From NCBI RefSeq assembly GCF_900156395.1, contig NZ_FTNL01000009.1:62001-126000 (forward strand): 64,000 bases of DNA, in the 5' to 3' direction. Made by a program: the position numbers and the translations under genes. This stretch comes from Fluoribacter gormanii. Its GTDB lineage: Bacteria; Pseudomonadota; Gammaproteobacteria; Legionellales; Legionellaceae. The notes under the pieces were generated by a model. That model had not been told where the DNA came from. It was given only the letters and a program-made list of their open reading frames with translations, and searched no databases. Positions within the stretch are counted from its first letter, which is position 1; every line of letters begins with the position of its first letter. Shown here piece by piece: positions 56,944 through 64,000 of this stretch.

Positions 56944-57423
56944 ATGGCCACAGCATTTTCAAGAATAATTATTTTAGCTGGTTTCTGTTCAGGAATTTCT
57001 ATAAATTCATCATTTGCACATTCTCACCATGAAACAAGCTCAATAGGAAGTCCCGCGCATGCAACAAAAACCACCAAAACAATAAAGGTAACCGCTTCGG
57101 ATGATATGCGCTTTACTTTTTCACAAAAACCCGAATTTCATGATGGCGAAATTATCACATTTGAAGTAACAAATATGGGAAAGGTAGCGCACGAGTTTTC
57201 TATAGGTGATGAAGAAGAACAAAAAGCCCACCAAAAAATGATGCGTGCCATGCCAGGAATGGTTCATGAAGATGGCAATACAATTACTGTTAACCCTGGT
57301 GAAACCAAAAAGTTGACCTGGAAATTTAAAGCCAATTCAAAACATGATGTTGTCATCGCCTGTAATATCCCGGGTCATTTTGAGGCGGGTATGTATATGA
57401 AAACAAACGTTGCAAAAGCCTAA
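56944..57423 (+). CDS. Periplasmic cupredoxin (plastocyanin/azurin-like)
   Basis: A 159-residue exported blue-copper-type protein. Residues 1-24 are a signal peptide ending in SSFA, followed by a His-rich linker (HSHHE). The copper ligands of a type 1 site are visible: His in VAHEFSIG, then Cys-x4-His-x4-Met in IACNIPGHFEAGM. A Met-rich stretch (QKMMRAMPGM) may add a second copper site. The start ATG at 56944 has AGGA 8 bases upstream. Copper handling or electron transfer in the periplasm is likely; it lies beside the metal efflux genes. Confidence 0.9.
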   Translation: MATAFSRIIILAGFCSGISINSSFAHSHHETSSIGSPAHATKTTKTIKVTASDDMRFTFSQKPEFHDGEIITFEVTNMGKVAHEFSIGDEEEQKAHQKMMRAMPGMVHEDGNTITVNPGETKKLTWKFKANSKHDVVIACNIPGHFEAGMYMKTNVAKA

Positions 57424-57778
57424 GATAAATTATTCTCCCATTGTAGCGTTGAACTTAGTCGTAACCAAGTCAACGCTCCCTTCCAAAAGGAATGCAATGT
57501 ATACCTGTTTTCCTTAATTTTATAAGCACGATCCACGATTGTTAAAAAAAGTATATGGAAATTAAAATGGCTGCAATTGCTGATTAAGAAGTTCAACAAA
57601 CACTTTATTCCAGAAAACGAATAGACTAGAATGATTTTCAATCGAATTTTATTTGGTGATTCAATCATCAAACATGCTTACTGATGTGCCCGTATTAGTA
57701 TCAATGTTTCATATGTAAAAGCCTAGTTGCGCTGTAGCTCGATTAATACATTAGAGTAACCTAAAGAATGGAGTTATT
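57424..57778. other. Intergenic region with hairpin after the cupredoxin gene
   Basis: 355 bp. AGCGTTGA (57445-57452) pairs with TCAACGCT (57470-57477), extended by CTT/AAG across a bulged A; this probably ends the cupredoxin transcript. The rest is AT-rich with no supported gene; a minus-strand frame of 83 codons here has no ribosome site and no family features. Confidence 0.5.
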
Positions 57779-57922
57779 ATGGACAATAAAAACATAGAGA
57801 CGTTTGAAGAAATAGACAATCAAATCGATGGAATCGTGGTTTATCTTTTGAAAAAATATGCAATGAAAAACGAATTCTCATCAAAAATTGATGCTGATTT
57901 GCCAGAAGAAGTTGAGGCCTAA
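57779..57922 (+). CDS. Small acidic protein
   Basis: A 47-residue frame beginning MDNKNIETFEEIDNQIDG and ending in PEEVEA. GGAG is six bases before the ATG, which supports expression. It is strongly acidic and probably helical, without Cys, signal or membrane segment. Function unknown. Confidence 0.55.
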   Translation: MDNKNIETFEEIDNQIDGIVVYLLKKYAMKNEFSSKIDADLPEEVEA

Positions 57923-58000
57923 GCGCCAGTTCATATGATAATACATAGTTCTGTTTCTATTTATTAATATCGAAAAAAATTAATGTGGTTTTTTCTTGAA

Positions 58001-58030
58001 GATTCGCGGGCCCGGGCCCGCGAGATTCAA
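58001..58030. repeat. Very GC-rich perfect palindrome
   Basis: CGCGGGCCCGGGCCCGCG (58005-58022) is an uninterrupted 18 bp palindrome, flanked by TTGAA/TTCAA half-repeats, in an otherwise AT-rich region. It can form a 7 bp stem with a CCGG loop. It lies 82 bp after the small acidic gene and about 95 bp from the end of the cold-shock gene, so it might end transcripts from both sides. Confidence 0.6.
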
Positions 58031-58116
58031 TGGTGGGTTTCATTAACTTATTTTAATTTACAACGCCCTAACAGTTATCAATTGGCTCGAAAATATTTGG
58101 GTAGCCCTAAATAAAA

Positions 58117-58323
58117 CTAAATCACTTGCACTTCTTCCGCTAAAAGACCTTTCTGCCCTTTACCTTGTTTAAAAAAAACCGCATCACCTTCTCGAAGCGT
58201 TTTAAAACCATTTCCTAGAATGGAGCTAAAATGTACAAAATACTCCTGACCATTACTTTGAATAAATCCAAACCCTTTGCGTTCATTGAACCATTTCACT
58301 GTTCCTTTTATTTTTTCTGACAT
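58117..58323 (-). CDS. Cold shock domain protein
   Basis: A 68-residue CspA-type protein: [16 protein letters not shown] contains RNP1 (KGFGFI) and YFVHFSSI contains RNP2. The second ATG (58323) fits the AAGGA site with 8 bases spacing; an ATG two codons before it overlaps. RNP2 reads FVHF as usual. Nucleic-acid chaperone. The leader is AT-rich; temperature control through the leader cannot be judged. Confidence 0.95.
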   Translation of the reverse strand: MSEKIKGTVKWFNERKGFGFIQSNGQEYFVHFSSILGNGFKTLREGDAVFFKQGKGQKGLLAEEVQVI

Positions 58324-58530
58324 TGTCATATTCCTTTATTATTAACAATTCAAAGCAAAGTTTTTTGTTGAAAAATAGTACACTCCAACGACCATAAATC
58401 AAGGGTTCATTTTAATTTTCAGATGTTATTTATACAATTGCGGGTTTTACTTATCAAAATTAAGGTAAATGGGCAGTACACAGTTTCCTGTTTTTATTAA
58501 AAAGCCGCTAAAAATTGACAGCAGGATTTA

Positions 58531-60732
58531 TTACCCTCCTGCAAAAGAGTTATTCGCAATTACTTGGGGTTGCACCGTCATCGAAACAACATATTCTGCT
58601 TCTAATTCGATATGATAATCTAAGCCTGCATGCAATAAGACAAGATTGTTTTGGGCATCCTCACACATCAATTCTCTAAGTTCTTGATTACGCACGATAG
58701 CGGCCGCCCTTTCTCGGGCGAAATCTAATGGTGATTTCATAAAAAAAGCATTTGCATCTATTCCAATGCCTTCACCATATTCTTGATTAAACACTTCTTC
58801 TCTTGCCATAAAGAATTTTAATGGAATAAAAATTGGTTTACCTTTAAAGTCATAAAGTTGCAAATCATCAGCTCGCGTACAATAGTAAGGAATTGAAGCA
58901 GATGCCGCTTCTTTTAATAATTCTCCTTCATGATTATTCTCGTCAGAATAAATAACAGCCTTAGGCAAAGGCATTACCGGCAAATATCTTGAGATCCTCG
59001 CTTCACATTGTTCTTCCTTGACACATTTATCTTCTTTTTGTGATTGAATTTTATCATACTGACTTAAATCATCTTGATATGCCTGCAAACCTGTTTTTAA
59101 CTTCTTGTCAGCATATTCTTTAAATGAGTCATAAGAAAAGTTTTGGCTACAATAGTAAATATTTTGTCTTCCAAAATCCTGAGTTGCAAAAGGAAGAATA
59201 CGAATACACATTTCTCTTACTTTTTCCTGATCAAACCATGCTAAAAAATCATTATCTTCCGTAATAACATTTAAACCGTGACGATACCCAGCCATAAAAG
59301 ATTCTTGATCAACTACATAGGAAGTTAATTGTTGTGTATCAGCATCATAATAATAGGCACGATTTTTTGCCGTGAACTCTCTTGCTCCTTCAATTTTATT
59401 ATTCATATCACTATGATAATAATGAGTCTCACAGTTCATTGAAAAGGGTGAGATTGCTCCAGTTAATGGTCCTTGCGGGGGCTGAAAAAGAAAAGAACAT
59501 CCCGAAAATGTTGGCGTTACAAGTGGATTAAAAATACATTCTGCATCAATAATAGTAGGTTTTTTTCGAGAAACAATCAGATTTTCATGATGAAAATCAG
59601 AACCAGAAACAGATTGAATTAATAGAGTAGTCATGCCCATAATGTATGAAAATTGTTGTGCTTCTTTTTCTGTTCTCAAAATACAAGAAGAATTCTCATC
59701 TAGAGCGGCTAAAGATAATGCTTCGTGAAACTTAGTCCGCCCTGCTTTTGTTGCCATATCATAGTCCAGGTGCGATTGTGATGGTAAAAATTCAATGTAA
59801 CCATAGTGCTGTGTAACAGATTCGGAGGCTGGGTCGTCAGTTCTTGGCAGTATTAAATAAGTTGGAATAGTTTCCAGAGCTCGCCTATTAAATAGTTCTG
59901 CTAAACTCTCATGCCCTTCATAACTTGCATCTAAGCCTTTTAATTTTTTCACATCACCGACTAACATGGTATCTGCTTGAACAGAAGTTGGTTTATAAAC
60001 AATTTTAAGTTCTATTTCGTCCTTATCTCTAAACGTCAAAAAATAAACTTGTTGACCTTGCTTATGCATATCGCTCCCGCTTGGCGTAATACCAACCAGT
60101 TTTGGCTCTATCATATGACTTAAAAATCCTTTTTCCAGCAGGGGGAAATCCTGTTCAATGCGCTGAAGCATTTTCTCGATATTACGTATCGCATCTTGTT
60201 GAATTTGACGAAGTGATTGTTCCATTTGAGGATAATGAGCAGCAAAATATTCAGCAAAATCATTGCGCTGAGCGTAATATTTTTTAAGTTCTTCTTTTAA
60301 AAAGAAATCAAAATATGCGTCCTCCTCGTTTTCGGTCATTGTTTTTTTTTCCGTCCGACGATTTAATGCGAGTTCTCTCATTATTTTGTTTATAGTTCTA
60401 TAATCAGCATCTACAGGGATTCCATATTCCTGTTCACGATAGTGTTTTAAGTCATATTCAATAAACGACACTATGTGTTGATCCATCACGCCTGCCAAAT
60501 GTTCAAGGATGAGGCTTAACGACTTTTTATCTAGAGTAAATATTTTTGATTGCGGTTCAAAAAATTGCAGAGCATAGGTCTTTAAATTTTTTTCATCTTT
60601 AACAAAATATTTTTCGAGTTGTTGCACTAAATCTCTTAACAATACAGCATAGGCACTAACGTGCCGCGCATCCGGTGAAAAAGCTTCTATTTCATCTAGT
60701 TTTTTCGATTCAAATAGAATTCTGGCTCTCAT
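58531..60732 (-). CDS. Stand-alone LanM-type dehydratase domain (DUF4135)
   Basis: A 733-residue protein matching the N-terminal dehydratase domain of class II lanthipeptide synthetases, which phosphorylates Ser/Thr and eliminates phosphate. The lipid-kinase-like active site is intact: Lys247 in IVYKP, Asp379-x-His381 and Asn384 in SDFHHENLIV, Asp396 in TIIDAE; the elimination pair Arg511 and Thr517 (RILPFAT) has the same six-residue spacing as in CylM (recalled). The LanC-like cyclase that should follow for a further 300-400 residues is missing, and no stop-codon-separated cyclase remnant lies downstream. No precursor peptide, protease or ABC transporter is nearby. The start at 60732 has GAGG six bases upstream. 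It may be a split dehydratase, a kinase-like enzyme or a translocated effector. Confidence 0.82.
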   Translation of the reverse strand: MRARILFESKKLDEIEAFSPDARHVSAYAVLLRDLVQQLEKYFVKDEKNLKTYALQFFEPQSKIFTLDKKSLSLILEHLAGVMDQHIVSFIEYDLKHYREQEYGIPVDADYRTINKIMRELALNRRTEKKTMTENEEDAYFDFFLKEELKKYYAQRNDFAEYFAAHYPQMEQSLRQIQQDAIRNIEKMLQRIEQDFPLLEKGFLSHMIEPKLVGITPSGSDMHKQGQQVYFLTFRDKDEIELKIVYKPTSVQADTMLVGDVKKLKGLDASYEGHESLAELFNRRALETIPTYLILPRTDDPASESVTQHYGYIEFLPSQSHLDYDMATKAGRTKFHEALSLAALDENSSCILRTEKEAQQFSYIMGMTTLLIQSVSGSDFHHENLIVSRKKPTIIDAECIFNPLVTPTFSGCSFLFQPPQGPLTGAISPFSMNCETHYYHSDMNNKIEGAREFTAKNRAYYYDADTQQLTSYVVDQESFMAGYRHGLNVITEDNDFLAWFDQEKVREMCIRILPFATQDFGRQNIYYCSQNFSYDSFKEYADKKLKTGLQAYQDDLSQYDKIQSQKEDKCVKEEQCEARISRYLPVMPLPKAVIYSDENNHEGELLKEAASASIPYYCTRADDLQLYDFKGKPIFIPLKFFMAREEVFNQEYGEGIGIDANAFFMKSPLDFARERAAAIVRNQELRELMCEDAQNNLVLLHAGLDYHIELEAEYVVSMTVQPQVIANNSFAGG

Positions 60733-60919
60733 AATAACCTCAATCTGCACATCCTTATTATATTATAGACACACGACTCATAATATTGACGCCCACCTAG
60801 TCCTTATTGACCCCTAATTTATCCTGAGTGTTTTTATTGATTATCTGCTTCATCTATAAGCGCATTCTTTATTTGGTGAGTTGTTACAAAGATAAAGTTT
60901 GAATAAGGAGGAACTACAA

Positions 60920-61741
60920 TCAACTATTTGCCCTCATTTTTTTATATCCCATAATGCTTAACAGCAATAATAAAGTAACTGGTGTAATAAAAAGCATCAT
61001 CAAGGGCCACAAATTTGATCCTGCACACAGAGCAAAAACAGTATACGCTACTAAAGGAATACTGATTAATAAAGGAATGCAAGCAAGCTTACGCCATCTA
61101 CCAGACCATTTCCATAACAATCTAAGCTGTAAAATCCAGTACATGGGTATGGAAAAATAAAGTAACTGTATGAACAGAATATCCCAAGTTGAAAGAGGTT
61201 CTTGAGGTATTTTCATACTGGCTTGCTGCTGTTGATTCAACGCATTGACCCAAGAAGCCTTGGGATTTGATAAAGTACCGTTATCCTCCTGCCATATAGC
61301 TGAAATTGAGATTGATTGGGTTTCCAGAGGTTGCCAGTTGGCATCATATACCGTAACAAGTACTGAATCGATCTGTATTTCCTTGGTATAAGACACCCAA
61401 GCAATAGCTTGACCTTCACCTGCAGGGTAGGCTTGGGAAGGATTCATACGGATATTAGTCTTTATCTCCTTTCCAAGATATTTTCCTATAGCCTGGAAAC
61501 GTAAGGGCTGTTCACTTTGATAATGAATAAGAACATAGAGCGCTTCATCTTGAGTCAATACTGCAGGTGATGTAGGGCTTGTCTCACTCAGTTCGACATT
61601 CAAGGCACTCGCTATGGTGGCATAAGATAACAACAGTACGATAAGAACAATTAGAACAAATTTATTTTGAGATTCCCTAGAGTTAAAGAATGCTTCATTG
61701 CGAGAGTAACACCCTCTACTTAAGAAACGATTCCATGTCAT
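60920..61741 (-). CDS. Hypothetical membrane protein
   Basis: A 273-residue protein. A signal-anchor helix (about 28-47, VLIVLIVLLLSYATIASA) is followed by a predominantly beta periplasmic domain (50-180) and three C-terminal helices (about 188-204, 217-237, 243-264). A short cytoplasmic tail is basic. I do not recognise the family. It is upstream of the LanM-type gene on the same strand (187 bp gap, which contains a TATAAT-like box), so they may or may not be co-transcribed. Confidence 0.7.
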   Translation of the reverse strand: MTWNRFLSRGCYSRNEAFFNSRESQNKFVLIVLIVLLLSYATIASALNVELSETSPTSPAVLTQDEALYVLIHYQSEQPLRFQAIGKYLGKEIKTNIRMNPSQAYPAGEGQAIAWVSYTKEIQIDSVLVTVYDANWQPLETQSISISAIWQEDNGTLSNPKASWVNALNQQQQASMKIPQEPLSTWDILFIQLLYFSIPMYWILQLRLLWKWSGRWRKLACIPLLISIPLVAYTVFALCAGSNLWPLMMLFITPVTLLLLLSIMGYKKMRANS

Positions 61742-61865
61742 AGTATCTCTTGAATAAAATAGATAATTACAGATTAGTATGACAAAACATATCCGTCAAA
61801 CCGGAACCACCCTGATGTTCACTCAGAGAGCAAATTTTTTAAAAAAATGTTGAGAAAGATGAAAT

Positions 61866-61898
61866 AACTCCCGTATTAGACTTGTTAATACGGGAGTT
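61866..61898 (-). terminator. Strong hairpin after the HTH gene
   Basis: AACTCCCGTATTA (61866-61878) and TAATACGGGAGTT (61886-61898) form a perfect 13 bp stem with a 7-base loop, six bases beyond the stop of the minus-strand HTH gene, followed on that strand by a moderately T-rich tail. Probably an intrinsic terminator. Confidence 0.75.
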
Positions 61899-61904
61899 CT
61901 GTGA

Positions 61905-62144
61905 TTAATGTCGTGTTTTTTCCTTTGATTGGCCAAGTAGCCAATCAAAACTCACCTCAAGCTCATCAGCAATTTTCTGCATAGAAGGAGCATCTAGAGC
62001 AACACCATATAATAGCGCCTCTATTTTAAATTTAGGCAATTCAAATAGTTTAGAACATACTTGAACACGTTCTGTCATTAAGGCTGGAACACCTAGTTCA
62101 TCAAGCTCATAGTTCAAACGTTCAGTGAGTTTTTTGTTTGACAT
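61905..62144 (-). CDS. Small helix-turn-helix protein
   Basis: A 79-residue protein with an XRE/repressor-like helical pattern: KLTERLNYELDELGVPALMTERVQVCSKLFELPKFKIEALLYG, then MQKIADELEVSFDWLLGQS, the last part like the final helix and tail of small Cro/C1-type regulators (ADxLxVSxDWLLG). GAGGAG is 6-7 bases before ATG. A DNA-binding role is likely; the target is unknown. Its own downstream hairpin makes it a single-gene unit. Confidence 0.75.
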   Translation of the reverse strand: MSNKKLTERLNYELDELGVPALMTERVQVCSKLFELPKFKIEALLYGVALDAPSMQKIADELEVSFDWLLGQSKEKTRH

Positions 62145-62209
62145 GTTAATCTCCTCTTGACTTTTTATCAGTGTAAAACACTTAAGCTTAAGGATTGATT
62201 AACAAATAA

Positions 62210-62262
62210 TTTTTTTTTAAAAAAAATTAGGGCAGGCTGACAACTCATCCTCACCGCCTTCG
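62210..62262 (-). terminator. Possible terminator after virK
   Basis: Minus strand: a GC-containing segment with GGC/GCC and GGG/CCC ends is followed by TAATTTTTTTT. The T-run is nine bases on one strand and adjoins an A-run, giving an A/T palindrome (62208-62228). The stem is weak. Confidence 0.3.
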
Positions 62263-62282
62263 TCCCGTGACTAGTTCGTGCA

Positions 62283-62798
62283 CTAAGAGAAATTAAATAA
62301 TACCAAGCCATTATTGTCTTCACCGTTACTTATAGCACAAGACCAATCGACAACTAATTTTTGTTGATGGAGAATGGGGTCGAAGAAATCCAGATGTAGT
62401 GTTGCCGTATTATCCTCAAAAACACTTAATCGACCCGAGAGTGTTAAGAACTCCCCAGATGAACTCTGTATAAAAATTTTCATTGATGTAGTAACAGTAT
62501 CTGTTAAACGATCATTCACATTCTCTTTGCCATGAAAATACTGGGTAAAATTAAATCGAGTTGTGGCCCCATCCAATTTTTTTCTTATTTGATCCTGAGG
62601 TTTGGAACCTGTCACTTCACAGTTATCAAAATGAATAATCGCTCGAACATCATTACCACTTTCAACCGCTGCCACCAATTGAGAAAAATCAGTGATATTG
62701 TTAGTAGGGGTAAGAGGAATAGTGTTCGTTTGCGCATCGGCCTGACTTAAGGAAAGCATCAATAAACTTGCAACTACACTTGATTGCCAAATTCTCAT
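62283..62798 (-). CDS. virK: VirK family exported protein
   Basis: A 171-residue secreted protein. The signal peptide is residues 1-22 (LLMLSLSQADAQ). DFSQLVAAVESGNDVRAIIHFDNCEV and the late VDWSCAIS match the VirK pattern of a conserved Cys pair and a beta-rich fold. VirK was named for virulence loci in Agrobacterium and Shigella-type plasmids; the molecular role is unknown. GGAGG is 4-5 bases before ATG. Confidence 0.82.
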   Translation of the reverse strand: MRIWQSSVVASLLMLSLSQADAQTNTIPLTPTNNITDFSQLVAAVESGNDVRAIIHFDNCEVTGSKPQDQIRKKLDGATTRFNFTQYFHGKENVNDRLTDTVTTSMKIFIQSSSGEFLTLSGRLSVFEDNTATLHLDFFDPILHQQKLVVDWSCAISNGEDNNGLVLFNFS

Positions 62799-63090
62799 TG
62801 TGTCCTCCGTGACTCTTTGTTTATTTGGAGTTTCTCTTTATAAGAGAGAAATAAGTCCTTCCATCATTATTCTGCCATTTAAACATGAGACTTTAGTTAC
62901 ATTAAGTGTAGTTCCATGTTCCATTTTGTCCATATTTTTATAGAACTTATTGATACATTTTGAGACTTCTTATGCAGCGGTATAAAAGATCATGAAACAA
63001 AAAATCCATGGATCCCTTAACCTCTATCTAAGTTGCTTTCGCTTACAGATTATGATTTGATTTGATAAAGGAATTAACTAAATTAGTAAA

Positions 63091-64000
63091 ATGATATACG
63101 CCCTTTTTGTGCTTATTTTAATCTTTCTGCTAATTGTAGTGCATCAGCATTTGATATCATTTAATCGAGTAATCTCGACTTTATTCACATATACAACAAG
63201 ACGTAATGCTTTAGAGCACGAAGAGCTGTTGGCTCTTTTTGATAAATTTAATTATCAACACGATGATGGTGTGTGTCATGGTTTTACATTAACCTGGGCT
63301 CAAGAAGCAGCTCTGGGATTAGACTATCAATTTTATAATCGCCTGAATCTGATTAAACGGGAAAAGCAGACTTTACCCAATAGCCTGGATGCAATTACTG
63401 AAAAAATAAAATCAAGTCAAACGCTTTCTAGAAAGGAACAAAAACGAAATGAAATAAGACCTTTTTTTGAAGCCATATGCCTGGCTCAGTCTCCTGATGA
63501 CTATTATGAATTCTATGCTCAAACGCTCCAACAATCTAATATTGATGCAATCTACAAAATGATCCAGCTTCATTTCTCAAGAACTCAAAATACAGTTAAA
63601 AACTTATTTGGCAAAACAATGAGTTTTGCATCCTTTCAAGATCTCAACAAATTTTTGAATAATCTCAATGAAATCCTCTTTATCAAAAACGATGTCGTAA
63701 TAGTATGTAGTAGCGAAGAGCACACAGTAGGCTTTAAAAAGCATAAAAATAATGTATGGTTATTCATGGATATCAACCACTTATATGAACAAAGTGAGGA
63801 TTATCCTTATCAACTTTTAACGAGCGAAGAACTTTGTCCCGTTCTATATCAATCTCTTTTTGAGACCAGTGAACAATTAGTAGTTCACTGCGCCTTCATT
63901 GCAAAACCTGGGCAACGAAGATTAATCCAGAAAATTCAATCTCTTGATGAATTGTTCCCGGTCAATTTAGAAAGCACTCAAATCAACAATTGTCGCGGTT
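63091..64000 (+). CDS. YopT/papain-like cysteine protease candidate, partial
   Basis: The first 303 residues of a protein that continues past the right edge. Residues 2-19 form an N-terminal hydrophobic helix (IYALFVLILIFLLIVV), either a signal anchor or part of a membrane-bound form. The segment DGVCHGFTLTWAQEAAL (Cys62) resembles the G-x-C-x-G-x-(S/T)-x-x-W nucleophile region of C58/YopT-like proteases, and EEHTVGFKKHKNNVWLFMDIN supplies His211 and Asp227 at suitable spacing. This makes it a strong candidate for an effector or secreted protease, though its N-terminal helix is unusual for a Dot/Icm substrate. The AAGGA site is unusually far (about 19 bases) from ATG, but an in-frame stop excludes earlier starts. 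Confidence 0.65.
   Translation, partial: MIYALFVLILIFLLIVVHQHLISFNRVISTLFTYTTRRNALEHEELLALFDKFNYQHDDGVCHGFTLTWAQEAALGLDYQFYNRLNLIKREKQTLPNSLDAITEKIKSSQTLSRKEQKRNEIRPFFEAICLAQSPDDYYEFYAQTLQQSNIDAIYKMIQLHFSRTQNTVKNLFGKTMSFASFQDLNKFLNNLNEILFIKNDVVIVCSSEEHTVGFKKHKNNVWLFMDINHLYEQSEDYPYQLLTSEELCPVLYQSLFETSEQLVVHCAFIAKPGQRRLIQKIQSLDELFPVNLESTQINNCRG

Noticed and set aside
57420-57671. Minus-strand 83-codon frame after the cupredoxin
   Set aside because: No ribosome site, an unlikely composition, and it covers the cupredoxin hairpin; no family features.
57779-57922. Small acidic peptide as a lanthipeptide precursor for the LanM-type enzyme
   Set aside because: It has no cysteine and no GG-type leader end, is on the other strand, and is 0.6 kb beyond the enzyme gene.
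60907-60960. Plus-strand AGGAGG as the ribosome site of a gene
   Set aside because: The only nearby start, a TTG at 60925, opens just eight codons before a stop.

Overview
The window is AT-rich chromosomal DNA that most likely comes from Legionella or a close relative (Legionellaceae, Gammaproteobacteria). The support is a copper ATPase that closely resembles the L. pneumophila CopA family (TCPMHPE metal-binding head), a CzcCBA/HelCBA-type metal efflux operon, a fused quinol nitric oxide reductase, VirK, and several proteins that look like eukaryote-directed enzymes: a cysteine phytase, a Fic protein and two papain-like proteins. The species cannot be read from the sequence. No rRNA, tRNA, CRISPR array, phage or complete insertion sequence was found.

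Left part (1-16 kb): a truncated exported cysteine-phytase-like phosphatase; an operon of a NemA-type ene-reductase and a membrane-anchored alpha/beta hydrolase; a universal stress protein; a GNAT acetyltransferase; and a CapA-family protein divergent from a second-type FtsH protease. Between the last two lies a decayed tandem duplication carrying reciprocal remnants of both gene starts. Then come an erythromycin-esterase-like hydrolase with a dienelactone-hydrolase-like partner, an unknown basic protein, overlapping serB-serA genes, an unknown protein, queE, a small zinc-ribbon protein and a TudS/DUF523 protein.

Middle (16-33.3 kb): copA, a papain-like cysteine-protease-type protein, and an 11.3 kb gene for a 3770-residue polyketide synthase, all on the minus strand. 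The synthase has three ketosynthases, no acyltransferase domain, two reductases, one dehydratase that has lost its catalytic histidine, one carrier domain that has lost its serine, and a condensation-like C-terminal domain in place of a thioesterase. Divergent from it are two overlapping genes for a methyltransferase and a JmjC/cupin-type oxygenase. Together these look like a small, apparently undescribed biosynthetic locus that must borrow an acyltransferase.

Right part (33.3-64 kb): a TM0106-type nuclease-helicase; two small unknown proteins; a Fic protein; a DUF488 remnant; qNOR; an AlkA-type glycosylase; the RtcB-archease RNA repair pair; a CHMI-family isomerase; a DMT exporter with an AraC regulator; a 165 bp fully palindromic MITE-like element with TA flanks; a phasin-like protein; Hsp20; a metal island (HelCBA RND efflux, an EamA transporter with a histidine-rich tail, a periplasmic cupredoxin); a cold shock protein; a stand-alone LanM-type dehydratase with all catalytic residues but no cyclase; a membrane protein; a small HTH protein; VirK; and a truncated YopT-like cysteine protease candidate at the right edge.

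Starts given here often differ from the longest open frame, because a Shine-Dalgarno sequence or family alignment points to an internal codon; each such case is explained.
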